Shown piece by piece: positions 1 through 9,254 of a stretch of 64,000 nt of DNA. Each line of letters starts with the position of its first letter. Positions within the stretch are counted from its first letter, which is position 1. Where the stretch lies: the NCBI RefSeq assembly GCF_001428505.1, contig NZ_LMHU01000010.1:186001-250000 (forward strand), written 5' to 3'. The notes below the pieces were generated by a model. It was not told the DNA's origin. It ran no database searches and saw only the letters and a program-made list of their open reading frames with translations. This DNA is from Terrabacter sp. Root181. GTDB lineage: Bacteria; Actinomycetota; Actinomycetes; Actinomycetales; Dermatophilaceae. Both the position numbers and the translations under genes were made by a program.

Positions 1-1495
1 CGCCGAGCATCGTGCGGGGCAGCGCCCGGGGGCGCGTGTCGAGCAGCAGGGCGCCGGCCGACTCGGTGGCGGGGTCGGTGTCCGGTTCGCCGTCGCGGGT
101 GTGGTCACGGGGTGCGTCTGCCGACCCGGTCGAGCGTGGGGCGTCGGCCAGGGTGCGCCAGAAGGCCTGGCTCCACACCTTGGTCAGGGCATAGAGCGTG
201 AGCAGGCTCGTCACGATGCCGCCGACGACGAGCAGCCACGCCAGCGGGGTGCCGAGCTCGATGCCGGCGTCGAGCAGCCCGACCTTGGCGAGGAAGCCCG
301 AGAGCGGCGGGATGCCCGAGAGGTTCATCGCCGAGACGAAGAAGAGGGTCGCGAGCACGGGGGAGGCGACGGCGAGCCCACCGAGCCGGTCGAGCGACGT
401 CGTGCCCGCGAGGCGTTCGACGAGGCCGGTGATGAGGAAGAGCGCGGTCTGGATCGTGATGTGGTGGGCGACGTAGAAGATGGCGCCGGCGGTGCCCTCG
501 GGCGTGGCGAGCGCGATGCCGAAGATCATGTAGCCGATGTGGCTGACGAGCGTGAACGACAGGATCCTCTTGAGGCCGGACTGCGAGACGGCGCCGAGGA
601 TGCCGATCACCATCGTCAGCAGGGCGGCCCACATGAGCAGGCCCTGCAGGGGCGAGTCGGGGAAGAGCAGCGTCTGGGTGCGGATGATCGCGTAGACCCC
701 GACCTTCGTCAGCAGTCCGGCGAAGACCGCCGTCACCGGCGCCGGGGCGGTCGGGTAGCTGTCGGGCAGCCACGCCGACATCGGGAAGACGGCGGCCTTG
801 ATCGCGAAGGCGGTGAGCAGCGAGAGCTGCAGGACGAGCGCGACTCCGGGCGCGAGGTCCCCGATCCGGATCGCCAGCTGGGCGAGGTTGACGGTGCCCG
901 TGGCGGCATACGCGGCGGCGATGGCGACGAGGAAGAGCGCCGAGCTGAGCAGGCTGACGACGACGTACGTCGTGCCGGCATGGATGCGTGCAGCCGACCC
1001 GCCGAGCGTGATGAGGACGTAGGAGCTGAAGAGGAGGATCTCGAAACCGACGAAGAGGTTGAAGAGGTCGCCGGCGAGGAAGGCGTTGGCGACGCCGGCC
1101 GACAGCACGAGGTAGGTCGGGTGGAAGATCGTGAGCGGCGTCTCGCTCTCGGTCTCGTCGTCGCTGTCGGCCTGGCCCTGGCCGATCGCGAAGACCAGGA
1201 CGAGCAGCGTGACGATGCCGGACACTAGCAGCATGAGGGCGCTGAGGCGGTCGGCGACGAGGGAGATGCCGAGGGGCTCCTGCCAGGCCCCGAGCCACAG
1301 CACCTGAGGACCGTTGACGTCCGTCTGCCAGACGAGGACGCCCGCGACGGCGACCACCGCGGCGAGCACGGCGATGCTGACGCCGCGCTGCAGACGGGGC
1401 GACCGGCGGAAGGCGAGTGTCAGAGCCGCCCCGAGGAGCGGGAGCAGCACCGGCATCGGCACGAGGTCGGGCACCGGGAAGTCGGTCGGGCTCAT
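1..1495 (-). CDS. mrpD: Mrp antiporter subunit D, 3' end cut by window edge
   Basis: Membrane subunit of the multisubunit Na+(K+)/H+ antiporter, related to the proton-pumping NuoN/NuoL family. The frame opens with ATG at 1495 and stays open to base 1. The product is a chain of hydrophobic helices with typical family stretches such as AGDLFNLFVGFEI and LLTKVGVYAIIRT, so about 498 residues are present and the C-terminus is missing. Its start overlaps the mrpC stop by four bases (ATGA at 1492-1495), which implies translational coupling. It is the third gene of the operon in transcription order (A/B, C, D), and mrpE, F and G are expected beyond the left edge. Confidence 0.93.
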   Translation of the reverse strand, partial: MSPTDFPVPDLVPMPVLLPLLGAALTLAFRRSPRLQRGVSIAVLAAVVAVAGVLVWQTDVNGPQVLWLGAWQEPLGISLVADRLSALMLLVSGIVTLLVLVFAIGQGQADSDDETESETPLTIFHPTYLVLSAGVANAFLAGDLFNLFVGFEILLFSSYVLITLGGSAARIHAGTTYVVVSLLSSALFLVAIAAAYAATGTVNLAQLAIRIGDLAPGVALVLQLSLLTAFAIKAAVFPMSAWLPDSYPTAPAPVTAVFAGLLTKVGVYAIIRTQTLLFPDSPLQGLLMWAALLTMVIGILGAVSQSGLKRILSFTLVSHIGYMIFGIALATPEGTAGAIFYVAHHITIQTALFLITGLVERLAGTTSLDRLGGLAVASPVLATLFFVSAMNLSGIPPLSGFLAKVGLLDAGIELGTPLAWLLVVGGIVTSLLTLYALTKVWSQAFWRTLADAPRSTGSADAPRDHTRDGEPDTDPATESAGALLLDTRPRALPRTMLG

Positions 1496-1977
1496 GGGCG
1501 TCGTGGGCTCCCGTCGTCTGCCGCGAGCTCGTCGGACGTCGTCGTCGACTCCTCGGACGGGTCGTACGTCGAGGACGTCTGGTCCTCGAGGGCGAGGCGC
1601 TGGATGTGCGCGTCCTCGGTGTCGTCGGGGACGTCGTCGGTGCCGGAGATCTGCCAGAGCCGGTAGGACAGGGCGAGCAGGAAGCCGATGGTCGCGAGCG
1701 AGATGACGATGGCAGTGAGCACCATGGCCTGGGGGAGTGGGTCGCTGATCGCTGCCGGGTCCTCACCGACGAACGGGGCGCGTCCGGCGCGGCCGCTGAT
1801 GACGAGGTAGAGCACCGCGATGCCGTTGCCGATGAGCACCATGCCGAGCAGGACGCGCACGAGGCTGCGGTCGAGGGCCAGGGCGGTGCCGGCGGCGACC
1901 AGGCCCACGGTGACCAGCACGAGGGTGATGTTCGGCTGCAGCGTCGACTCGATGAGGGTGGGGGCCATGGCCGTCAT
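1492..1977 (-). CDS. mrpC: Mrp antiporter subunit C
   Basis: Small membrane subunit of the Mrp antiporter, homologous to NuoK. The product is 161 residues. Residues 10-110 carry three hydrophobic helices with the typical GMVLIGNGIAVLYLVISG stretch, followed by a charged, Ser/Thr/Asp-rich cytoplasmic tail of about 45 residues. The ATG at 1977 overlaps the mrpA/B stop (ATGA, 1974-1977); another Met lies three codons in. The tail is longer than the hydrophobic core needs, which is common in actinobacterial versions. Confidence 0.93.
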   Translation of the reverse strand: MTAMAPTLIESTLQPNITLVLVTVGLVAAGTALALDRSLVRVLLGMVLIGNGIAVLYLVISGRAGRAPFVGEDPAAISDPLPQAMVLTAIVISLATIGFLLALSYRLWQISGTDDVPDDTEDAHIQRLALEDQTSSTYDPSEESTTTSDELAADDGSPRRP

Positions 1978-4847
1978 GGGCGGGCCACCTCCGGCTCGCC
2001 GGCCGCGTCGGAGGCGTCGGCCTCCTCCTCGGCGATCTGCCGGTCGATGCCGGTGCCGAGGCTGCGGACGATGTCGAGCATCATGCCGACGACGATGAGG
2101 TAGACGCCGATGTCGAAGACGAGCGACGTCACGAGGTGCACCTCGCCCCACGGCGGCAGGGTGAAGTCGATGGCCGTCGTCTCGAGGATCGTCCCCCCGA
2201 AGGCGAGCGGTGCGAGCGCCGAGCCGACGGCGACGAGGAGGCCGAGGCCGACGAGCAGGCCCGCGTCGAAGGGCGCCGCCTCGTCGAGCTCGTAGCGGCC
2301 ACCGGCGAGGTAGCGCACGACCAGCGCGAGACCGGCGACGAGCCCGCCGGCGAAGCCGCCGCCGGGTTGGTTGTGACCGGCGAAGAGGAGGAAGAGCGAG
2401 GCGGCGAGCATGATGTGGAAGACGAGCCGCGTCACGACCTCGAAGATGACCGAGCGCTTCTCCTTGCGCATCGTCCGGCCACCGTGCAGCCAGGTACCAC
2501 GGCCGGGACTGCTCGACGGCAGCGACTTCGAGGTCGCGCGCGAGAGCCGGGTGTTGCGGGTGCGGACGAAGATGAGGCTCGCGATGCCCGTGGCTGCGGC
2601 CACGAGCACCGACACCTCACCGAGGGTGTCCCACGCGCGGATGTCGACGAGCGTGACGTTGACGATGTTCTTGCCGTGGCCGAAGGCGTAGGCCTCCGTG
2701 GGGAACCCGGCCGACACCGGCTCGGCCGTGCGGCCGCCCGAGGCGACGAGGGCGATGGCCCCGACGGACGCACCGACGGCGACGCCGAGGACGAGGCGCC
2801 AGGTGCGCGACGGCGAGTGCGGGTGACGGGTGAACTTCGTCGGCAGCCGACGCAGCGCGAGGACGAAGACGACGAGCGACACCGTCTCGACGAGCATCTG
2901 GGTGATCGCGAGGTCGGGCGCGCCGTGCAGGATGAAGAGCAGCGAGACGCCGTAGCCCGTCGCGCCGACGAGCATGACCGCCGTGAGCCGGCGTCGGGTG
3001 ACGAGCACGAGGACCGCCGCCGCGACGACGACGACGCCCACGACCGCCTGCCCGGGGTTGTCCCAGAGCCGCACCTCCGGGATCGTGCCGCGCGTGACGG
3101 CGGCGAGGCCCGGGAGGGCGACGAAGACGATGAGGATGCCCGCGAGGTAGATCGGGAGCGAGCCGCGCTGCGTGACGGCGGTCGTCTCGACCGCCCCGCG
3201 GTCGACCCACCGCAGCGTGCGGGCGAACCCGCGCTCGCCGTCGACGAGCGACGGCACCCCGGACTGGACGCGGGCGACGAGGTCACGCTGGACGAAGAGG
3301 ACGAGCCCGACGGCGACCGACACGAGCGACAGCACCAGCGGCACGGTGACCCCGTGCCAGAGGGCCAGGGTCTGCGGCTCGCCACCGATGGGGAAGGTCT
3401 CGGCGTACGGCAGCAGCCACGGGGACTCGAGCGGCGACAGCAGGCCGACGAGCAGGCAGGCCACGCCGAGCAGCAGCGGGGCGAGCACGAAGCCGGGGTG
3501 GGCGGCCTTGACCGGCGTGGGGGCGACGCCGGGCTTGGTGGCGAAGGCACCCCAGAGGAAGCGCGCCGTGTAGGCGACCGTGAGGGCCGAGCCGGCCACG
3601 ACTGCCGTGATCGCGAGCCAGCTCCACGGCGCGGGCAGCGGCGCCGAGGTCTGGACGTCCTCCCACAGCGACTCGAGGGCGCTCTCCTTGGACACGAACC
3701 CCGCGAGTGGCACGATCCCGGCCATCGAGAGACCGGCGAGGGTCGCCGGCACCGCGACCGGGAGCAGGCGTCGACCGACGCCGGACAGCTCGCGCAGGTC
3801 GCGGGTGCCGGTGCACTTGTCGACGACGCCGACGGTGAGGAAGAGCGTCGACTTGAAGAGCGCGTGCGCGATGACGAGGGCCAGCGCCGAGAGCGCCGAC
3901 GCCTTGGTCCCGAGGCCGGCGATGGCGACGATGAAGCCGAGCTGGCTGACGGTGCCGTACGCGAGGAGCAGCTTGATGTCGTGCTGGCGCAGGGCGCGCC
4001 ACCCGCCCACGAGCATCGTGAGGAGTCCGAGGCCCACCGTCAGGGCGTACCAGGCCGGAGCGCCCGCGAACGCCGGGGCGAGCAGTGCGACGAGGTAGAT
4101 GCCGGCCTTCACCATCGCGGCCGCATGGAGGTAGGCGCTGACCGGCGTCGGGGCGGCCATGGCACCCGGCAGCCAGAAGTGGAAGGGCACGAGCGCCGAC
4201 TTCGACAGGGCGCCGACGAGCAGCAGCACGACCGCGACCACGGTCAGGGTGTCGAGCGGTGGCGGATCGGCGAGCAGCGCGGAGATGGAGTACGTGTGGT
4301 GGACCCCGAGGGTGATGATGCCGACGAGCATCGCCAGGCCACCGAACGTCGTGACGATGAGCGCCTGCATCGCCGCGCGGCGGTTCGTCGAGCTCGCCGG
4401 GTTGTGCCCGATGAGCAGGTAGGAAAAGACCGTCGTCAGCTCCCAGAAGACGTAGAGGACGAGGAGGTTGTCGGTCAGGACGAGGCCGAGCATGGCGCCG
4501 GCGAACGCCGTGAACACCGACGTGAAGCGCCACAGCGTCGGGTCGCTGTCGGTGAAGTACCACGTGCAGTAGAGCAGGACGAGCGCGCCGACGCCGGTGA
4601 CGAGCAGACCGAGCACCCACGAGAGTGTCGTGACGCGGAAGTCGAGGTCGATGCCGAGACCGGGTACCCACGAGATCCGTTGTGTCGGAAGGTTCCCGGC
4701 GCGAACGTCGTCCGAGACGGAGAGGAGCCAGCCGAACGAGACGGCCGGAGCGACGGCCAGGACCGGGAAGACCTTCGTGCGCAGGACCTTCGCCAGCCAC
4801 GGCGCGAGGGCGGCGGCGAGCAGGTGCAGGAGCAACAGTTGCGCCAC
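1974..4847 (-). CDS. mrpA: Mrp antiporter subunit A fused to subunit B
   Basis: Largest subunit of the Mrp Na+(K+)/H+ antiporter, used for pH and sodium homeostasis at the cytoplasmic membrane. The product has 957 residues. About 1-790 is a NuoL-like multi-helix MrpA (segments such as LGLVLTDNLLVLYVFWELT and LPGAMAAPTPVSAYLHAA). After a basic linker, about 805-957 is an MrpB domain with the signature AGHNQPGGGFAGGL. The A/B fusion is usual in actinobacteria and replaces a separate mrpB. GTG at 4847 is chosen because GAGGGG lies about 6 bases upstream and a TAGGAT hexamer lies further upstream. It is the first gene of the operon. Confidence 0.95.
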   Translation of the reverse strand: MAQLLLLHLLAAALAPWLAKVLRTKVFPVLAVAPAVSFGWLLSVSDDVRAGNLPTQRISWVPGLGIDLDFRVTTLSWVLGLLVTGVGALVLLYCTWYFTDSDPTLWRFTSVFTAFAGAMLGLVLTDNLLVLYVFWELTTVFSYLLIGHNPASSTNRRAAMQALIVTTFGGLAMLVGIITLGVHHTYSISALLADPPPLDTLTVVAVVLLLVGALSKSALVPFHFWLPGAMAAPTPVSAYLHAAAMVKAGIYLVALLAPAFAGAPAWYALTVGLGLLTMLVGGWRALRQHDIKLLLAYGTVSQLGFIVAIAGLGTKASALSALALVIAHALFKSTLFLTVGVVDKCTGTRDLRELSGVGRRLLPVAVPATLAGLSMAGIVPLAGFVSKESALESLWEDVQTSAPLPAPWSWLAITAVVAGSALTVAYTARFLWGAFATKPGVAPTPVKAAHPGFVLAPLLLGVACLLVGLLSPLESPWLLPYAETFPIGGEPQTLALWHGVTVPLVLSLVSVAVGLVLFVQRDLVARVQSGVPSLVDGERGFARTLRWVDRGAVETTAVTQRGSLPIYLAGILIVFVALPGLAAVTRGTIPEVRLWDNPGQAVVGVVVVAAAVLVLVTRRRLTAVMLVGATGYGVSLLFILHGAPDLAITQMLVETVSLVVFVLALRRLPTKFTRHPHSPSRTWRLVLGVAVGASVGAIALVASGGRTAEPVSAGFPTEAYAFGHGKNIVNVTLVDIRAWDTLGEVSVLVAAATGIASLIFVRTRNTRLSRATSKSLPSSSPGRGTWLHGGRTMRKEKRSVIFEVVTRLVFHIMLAASLFLLFAGHNQPGGGFAGGLVAGLALVVRYLAGGRYELDEAAPFDAGLLVGLGLLVAVGSALAPLAFGGTILETTAIDFTLPPWGEVHLVTSLVFDIGVYLIVVGMMLDIVRSLGTGIDRQIAEEEADASDAAGEPEVARP

Positions 4848-4907
4848 GGCGGCCCCTCGGTCGTCGGGTGTACGGGCTCGGTCACATCGGGTTCAGGTCG
4901 TGCCCCA

Positions 4908-4913
4908 ATCCTA
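4908..4913 (-). promoter_or_regulatory. Putative -10 element of the mrp operon
   Basis: On the minus strand the hexamer reads TAGGAT and sits about 60 bases before the mrpA/B GTG, just after a strong hairpin that isolates it from the protease gene behind. No clear -35 hexamer is visible. The call rests on position and hexamer alone. Confidence 0.4.
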
Positions 4914-4924
4914 GGTGCAGCGAA

Positions 4925-4955
4925 GGGCCCCGCCGACCACGGGTCGGCGGGGCCC
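4925..4955 (-). terminator. Rho-independent-like hairpin after the M6 protease gene
   Basis: A perfect 14-bp stem (GGGCCCCGCCGACC paired with GGTCGGCGGGGCCC) with a 3-base loop lies about 92 bases past the stop of the M6 protease and before the mrp promoter. There is no long T-tract, as is usual in very GC-rich actinobacteria. The stem can form on either strand, but the gene order makes it a terminator for the minus-strand protease. Confidence 0.75.
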
Positions 4956-5047
4956 TCCTCGTCAGCGCCGGTGCCGGACGGCTCCGGAAGGCGCTGCGTC
5001 GTACGCTTCGTACGTGTCGTGCGTGTGGTGCGTGTCGTGCCGTCCGG

Positions 5048-7525
5048 TCACTTCGGGGCGACGAGGACGTTGAGCGAGCTGCCCTGCTTCGACGAGCCCA
5101 CGACGCGGATCGTCGTGCCAGTCTTCGGCACGTCGACGCCGTACCAGCCGGGCTGGTAACGGCCCGGGTGGGCACCGGTCGCACCGTGCTGGTCGGCGTT
5201 CACCCACCACGTCTTCGTGTCGTCGAAGACCGGCTGGGCCGGCTTCGAGGCAACCGTACCGGCGACGCCGGTGGCGGGGTTGTGCAGCGTGATCGCGTCG
5301 GTCTTCTCGAGTCCGAAGGTCGAGTCGTAGGACAGGATCCGGTTGCGCATCAGCGTGTTGTCCGCCCAGTGGGTGAACTCCGGGTGCGCGTCGACCGGGA
5401 GGACGAGACCGGACCCCGGGTGCTCGCCGACGTTGTTGTCGTTCTGCGAGCCGTCCCAGTAGTTGACGAGCAGCCCGTTCTGGTACGGGTAGCTCTCGAC
5501 CATGTCCGGCTTCGTCGGGAACCCGAAGTTGTAGGCCGTCTTCAGCGAGGTGTCGTAGCCGTCGTACTGACGGTTCTCGGCGATGTACGCGTTGAAGAAG
5601 GCCCGCTCGACCGAGCCGGCCGTGGCCCGGAAGCCGCTGCCGTCAGCCGGGCTGAACGTCCAGCCGGCGTCGGACTCGGCGCCGTCGAGGGGCTGACCCG
5701 TGACGGCGATCGCGTCGACCTGGAAGCCCGGCGGCGGGGTGTCCACACCGGGCTGCCCGACCTGCGCGCCGTCCGCCTTGTAGCGGAACTGCAGCTGCAC
5801 CGTCTTGCCGGCCCAGGGCGTGAGGTCGGCCGTGAGGTCGGTCCACGACGCCTTGACGCCGGTGATGCCCTGCCCGAGGTTGTTGCCGTTCGGGTCGGTC
5901 GTCCGCGACAGGCTCGTCGCGACGTTGGTCCACGTGGCGCCGTTGTCGGCCGAGACGCGGAGGTACGTGTAGTCCCAGTCCTCCTCGATGTTGTAGCGCG
6001 CCTTGGCCGCGAGTCCGACCGTGCCGGCCGGCAGGGTCACCGACTTCGTCATCGTCGTGTCGAGGTCGTCGGCGGCGCCGCTGTAGTACATCTTCGTGCC
6101 CTCGTAGGGGTCGCCGAGCTCGAGCGGGACCATCTTGTCCGGCAGGACGGTGAAGAGGGCCTGGGCCTGCTTCGTCGCCGGCACGTTGGAGCCGATGGTG
6201 TGCGAGGAGCGCTTGCCGGCGTACGCGACGTCGTAGAACGGCCCCTGCTTGCCCTGCGGCTGGAGCCAGCCGAGCTGGAAGAGCTCGTAGGCGCCCAGGT
6301 CGGTCGGGTCGTCGCCGATGCCGTCGGGGCCGCCGTCGCCGATGTTGGCACCGGAGCTCATGAGGGTCCAGAAGGCGGTGTTGTTCTCGGCGCCACCGGT
6401 GTTGCCGGAGGTGTCGTAGAGGTCGGGCAGGCCGAGGTCGTGGCCGAACTCGTGCGCGAAGACGCCGAGGCCGCCGTTCTCGGGCTGCATGGTGTAGTCG
6501 CCGACCCAGATTCCCGTGGGGTTGTCGGGCACGAGGGCGCTCGAGACGAGGCCCTTGTTGCTGCCGACGTTGACGCCGGCCCCGAGAGGGCCGCCGCCCT
6601 GGACGGCGGCGAAGGAGCGGTGGCTCCAGATGGCGTCGGTGCCCTGGTTGGGGTCGCCCGACGCCTCGTCGCCACCTGCGTGGACGATCTGGAAGTGGTC
6701 GATGACGCCGTCGGGCTCGTTGAAGTTGCCGTCGCCGTCGATGTCGTAGCGGTCCTGCTGGTCGAACGTCTTGAGGTACGCCTGGATCTCGGGCATCTTC
6801 TTGCCGGCGTCGAGCTGGCTCTTGACCCAGACCGCGAGGGCGTCACGCACGAGTGCCGTCGACGTGTTGCAGACGATGCTGCCGCAGTAGTTGCGGCCGT
6901 AGAGCGCCTCGTTGAACGGGACCTTGACCCACTCGGTGACGTCGCCCTCGACCGAGTAGCGGCCCGAGGACTGCGTCTCGTAGTACTTCGCCATCCGGTT
7001 GAAGTACATGTCCTGGTAGTGGGCACGGTTGTAGTCGGTCTGCCAGAGGGTCGAGTTGTCGACGGCGCGGTTGGGCGCGGGGATCTCGTTGTGGCGCGGA
7101 CCGGTCACGTCGGTGGCGCTGCCGTCCTTCGGGAGGCCGGTGAACGTGCCGGGCGGGTACGAACCCGTTCCCCCGGGGTACTGCTGGTCGCCGAACTCGA
7201 CGATGACGACGAAGATCTTGTCGGTTCCCTCGCGCTCGAGCTGGACGTACTGTCCCTTGCCCACCTTGGCGACCTTGCCCTGGGCGCTCGGGTCGCCCTT
7301 GAGCCGCTTCTCGAGCGCCTTCTGGCGCATCGCGTCCTGCTTCACCGCCTGGGGCGGGCGCAGGTTGTCGTTGCGGGCCTTGCCCGATGCCGCGTCGCCG
7401 GCCTTGGTCGTGCCGACGTTGGGAGCTGCCTGCACCGGAGACGCCGCGATGGCGCCGGTGACGAGAGCTCCCGTGGCGAGCAGGCCGATGAGCCTGCGAC
7501 GCCCGGTGTGCTGTGATTGCCTCAC
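5048..7525 (-). CDS. Secreted M6-family metalloprotease (immune inhibitor A type)
   Basis: Zinc endopeptidase exported through the Sec pathway. The product has 825 residues. A signal peptide (basic MRQSQHTGRRR, then a hydrophobic stretch ending near ASPVQA) is followed by a pro-region. The peptidase domain carries the metzincin-like site HEFGHDLGLPD at about residues 358-368, which supplies the zinc His pair and catalytic Glu. The C-terminal half contains a beta-rich, carbohydrate-binding-like region (TYLRVSADNGATW) seen in immune inhibitor A proteins. GTG at 7525 is used because the signal peptide begins there. Gene ends before a strong hairpin; about 218 bases upstream appear free for its promoter. 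It probably degrades external protein; the target is not known. Confidence 0.93.
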   Translation of the reverse strand: MRQSQHTGRRRLIGLLATGALVTGAIAASPVQAAPNVGTTKAGDAASGKARNDNLRPPQAVKQDAMRQKALEKRLKGDPSAQGKVAKVGKGQYVQLEREGTDKIFVVIVEFGDQQYPGGTGSYPPGTFTGLPKDGSATDVTGPRHNEIPAPNRAVDNSTLWQTDYNRAHYQDMYFNRMAKYYETQSSGRYSVEGDVTEWVKVPFNEALYGRNYCGSIVCNTSTALVRDALAVWVKSQLDAGKKMPEIQAYLKTFDQQDRYDIDGDGNFNEPDGVIDHFQIVHAGGDEASGDPNQGTDAIWSHRSFAAVQGGGPLGAGVNVGSNKGLVSSALVPDNPTGIWVGDYTMQPENGGLGVFAHEFGHDLGLPDLYDTSGNTGGAENNTAFWTLMSSGANIGDGGPDGIGDDPTDLGAYELFQLGWLQPQGKQGPFYDVAYAGKRSSHTIGSNVPATKQAQALFTVLPDKMVPLELGDPYEGTKMYYSGAADDLDTTMTKSVTLPAGTVGLAAKARYNIEEDWDYTYLRVSADNGATWTNVATSLSRTTDPNGNNLGQGITGVKASWTDLTADLTPWAGKTVQLQFRYKADGAQVGQPGVDTPPPGFQVDAIAVTGQPLDGAESDAGWTFSPADGSGFRATAGSVERAFFNAYIAENRQYDGYDTSLKTAYNFGFPTKPDMVESYPYQNGLLVNYWDGSQNDNNVGEHPGSGLVLPVDAHPEFTHWADNTLMRNRILSYDSTFGLEKTDAITLHNPATGVAGTVASKPAQPVFDDTKTWWVNADQHGATGAHPGRYQPGWYGVDVPKTGTTIRVVGSSKQGSSLNVLVAPK

Positions 7526-7743
7526 GAGGACCGTCCCTGAAGTGTGAGTTTCCTGTGGGATGTCGTGCCCGCCGCTGATCTTCCGCTTCGCCCCCGAAGC
7601 GCGACTTTCGCAGTCAAGACTGCCGGGGAGGGTTGTGGCCGTTTCGATCCATCGTCGTTACCAATTCGAGATCTGACGGTTCTCCCGCTTCGTCGGGTCG
7701 GCCTGCGTTTGTCCGCATCTGCGCCCGGTTGAGCCCTCTGGGG

Positions 7744-8415
7744 TCAGAAGGTGACGAAGGTGTCCCGCGCGAGGAAGAAGCCGTGGCGGCTCGCCGTGTC
7801 GATGCACGTCACGCCGAAGCTCTCGCTCAGGCACGCCGTGGTGCCTGAGGGCTGCGTGCGCTTGCCGTAGCCGAGCTCCGGCTCGCCGCCGGTGCGGATC
7901 GTGTCGGAGTTGCAGACGGGCAGGGCTCCGCCCGGGCCGAGCTCGATGCGACCGATGTCCTGGGGGCCGCCGGCCGGGCAGATCGACGGCAGGGGCGGGT
8001 CGACGCGCCCCTTCGCGACCTCGCACGCGGCCGTTCCTGCGTCGGTGCTCCGCCGGCACACGATGTTGCCGCTCGGGCTCCGGAAGCGGTCGGTCACCGA
8101 TGCCGCCGGTGGGGCGGCGTCGATGCGCCCCTGGGCCTCCGCGAACGACCTCGGGGCGCCGCGCAGCCGGCCGGCGGCCAGGGCCGTCGGCACCGAGGTG
8201 GCCGTCGGCGCACTGGTCGGGACCTCGGTCTGCGTGGGCTCGGGCGTGTCGGCCGGCGCCGTGCTCGGCGCGTCGACCGTGACCGTCACGGTGCGGCGGG
8301 GCGGCGGGATGTCCATCGCGCCGCACGAGGCGAGGAGGGACGACACGGCGAGGGAGGCCAGGACTACGACGATGCGACCCGGCATACGTGCTCGGTGTCG
8401 GCGCAACGTGGACAT
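7744..8415 (-). CDS. Putative secreted lipoprotein of unknown function
   Basis: A predicted lipoprotein with a hydrophobic N-terminal segment ending in the lipobox LLAS-C (Cys 31 from this start), then a Thr/Pro/Ala-rich linker with a TVTVTVDAPSTAPAD-like stretch, then a compact domain with several cysteines. The domain contains SPSGNIVCRR, a pattern common in small actinobacterial secreted proteins of unknown role. The start is uncertain: GTG 8433, ATG 8415 and ATG 8395 are all in frame, and the last gives the most ordinary signal peptide. It lies divergent from the SURF1 gene. I do not recognise a function. Confidence 0.75.
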   Translation of the reverse strand: MSTLRRHRARMPGRIVVVLASLAVSSLLASCGAMDIPPPRRTVTVTVDAPSTAPADTPEPTQTEVPTSAPTATSVPTALAAGRLRGAPRSFAEAQGRIDAAPPAASVTDRFRSPSGNIVCRRSTDAGTAACEVAKGRVDPPLPSICPAGGPQDIGRIELGPGGALPVCNSDTIRTGGEPELGYGKRTQPSGTTACLSESFGVTCIDTASRHGFFLARDTFVTF

Positions 8416-8474
8416 GGCGCAGGAGTCTGGCACGGATGGCCGCCCCGGGTCAGGTCGGTGCCGGGACGGTGACC

Positions 8475-8480
8475 TACCCT
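8475..8480 (+). promoter_or_regulatory. -10 hexamer for a leaderless start of the SURF1-like gene
   Basis: TACCCT lies six bases before the GTG at 8487. That distance puts the transcription start at or next to the start codon, as in leaderless actinobacterial transcripts. It also decides the start, since an upstream in-frame ATG (8388) would lie before this element. Confidence 0.5.
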
Positions 8481-8486
8481 TGGGTC

Positions 8487-9254
8487 GTGTTCCGGCGCCT
8501 GCTCACCCCTCGCTGGGTCGGCCTGCTCGCCGCCCTCGCCGTGGTCGTCGCCGCCTGCGTCCTGCTCGGGATGTGGCAGCTGGGCGTGGCGCGCGACTCG
8601 GGCCGCAAGGACGCCGTGGCCGCTGCGTCGACACTCGAGCGCGCGCCGCTCCAGCAGGTGACCGCGCCGCACAGCGACTTCAAGGGCGACTACTCCAACC
8701 GGGCCGTCACCGTCACGGGGACGTATGCCGCCGGGCGCAGCCTGCTCGTCGTCGACCGTCGGCTCGACGGTCGGGTGGGCTCCTGGGTCGTGACACCGCT
8801 CGAGACCGAGGGTGGCACGGTGCCGGTGCTGCGCGGCTTCGTCGACGGCACGCCGGCGGCCGTCCCGGCGCCGCCGACCGGCGTGGTCACGGTGACGGGC
8901 ACCCTCGGGCCGGGGGAGTCGCCCCGCGACGGTGCCCCGCTGGCCGCGCCGCAGGTGCGCTCGGTCGACCTCGCCTCCCTCGTCAACGAGTGGCCCGGTG
9001 ACCTCTACAACGTCGTCGTCCTGGCCTCGGCCGAGTCCGCAGGGCCCGCCGACGGCACCCCGCTCGCCGCCGCCGGCCTCACCCGTGTGCCACCACCCCC
9101 GCTCGACGCCCCGCTCAACCTGCGCAACGCGGCGTACGCCGTCCAGTGGTGGGTCTTCGGGATCTTCGCGATCTGGATGTGGTGGAAGATGTTCCGAGCA
9201 GAGCAGCAGGCGGACGAGCCCGTCGCTGCACCGAGAGAAGGCGCCACGACGTGA
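8487..9254 (+). CDS. SURF1-family membrane protein
   Basis: SURF1 proteins help assemble the haem-copper cytochrome c oxidase. The product is 255 residues: a helix at residues 9-31 (LLAALAVVVAACVLLGMWQLGVA, with the family GxWQ motif at its end), an external domain of about 170 residues, and a second helix near 215-235 (AVQWWVFGIFAIWMWW), which is the SURF1 layout. GTG 8487 is preferred because it places VFRRLLTPRW just before the first helix and has a -10-like TACCCT six bases upstream. The stop overlaps the next gene (GTGA at 9251-9254). Confidence 0.88.
   Translation: MFRRLLTPRWVGLLAALAVVVAACVLLGMWQLGVARDSGRKDAVAAASTLERAPLQQVTAPHSDFKGDYSNRAVTVTGTYAAGRSLLVVDRRLDGRVGSWVVTPLETEGGTVPVLRGFVDGTPAAVPAPPTGVVTVTGTLGPGESPRDGAPLAAPQVRSVDLASLVNEWPGDLYNVVVLASAESAGPADGTPLAAAGLTRVPPPPLDAPLNLRNAAYAVQWWVFGIFAIWMWWKMFRAEQQADEPVAAPREGATT

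Noticed and set aside
5000-5042. Short repeats of GTGTCGTGCGTGTGG type after the M6 protease
   Set aside because: A brief imperfect simple repeat without symmetry or other copies; likely slippage noise.
2136-5159. A 1007-codon open frame antisense to the Mrp A/B gene
   Set aside because: Its translation is low-complexity Arg/Asp/Glu/Gly text without any fold, as expected opposite a GC-rich gene; the minus strand encodes clear Mrp subunits.
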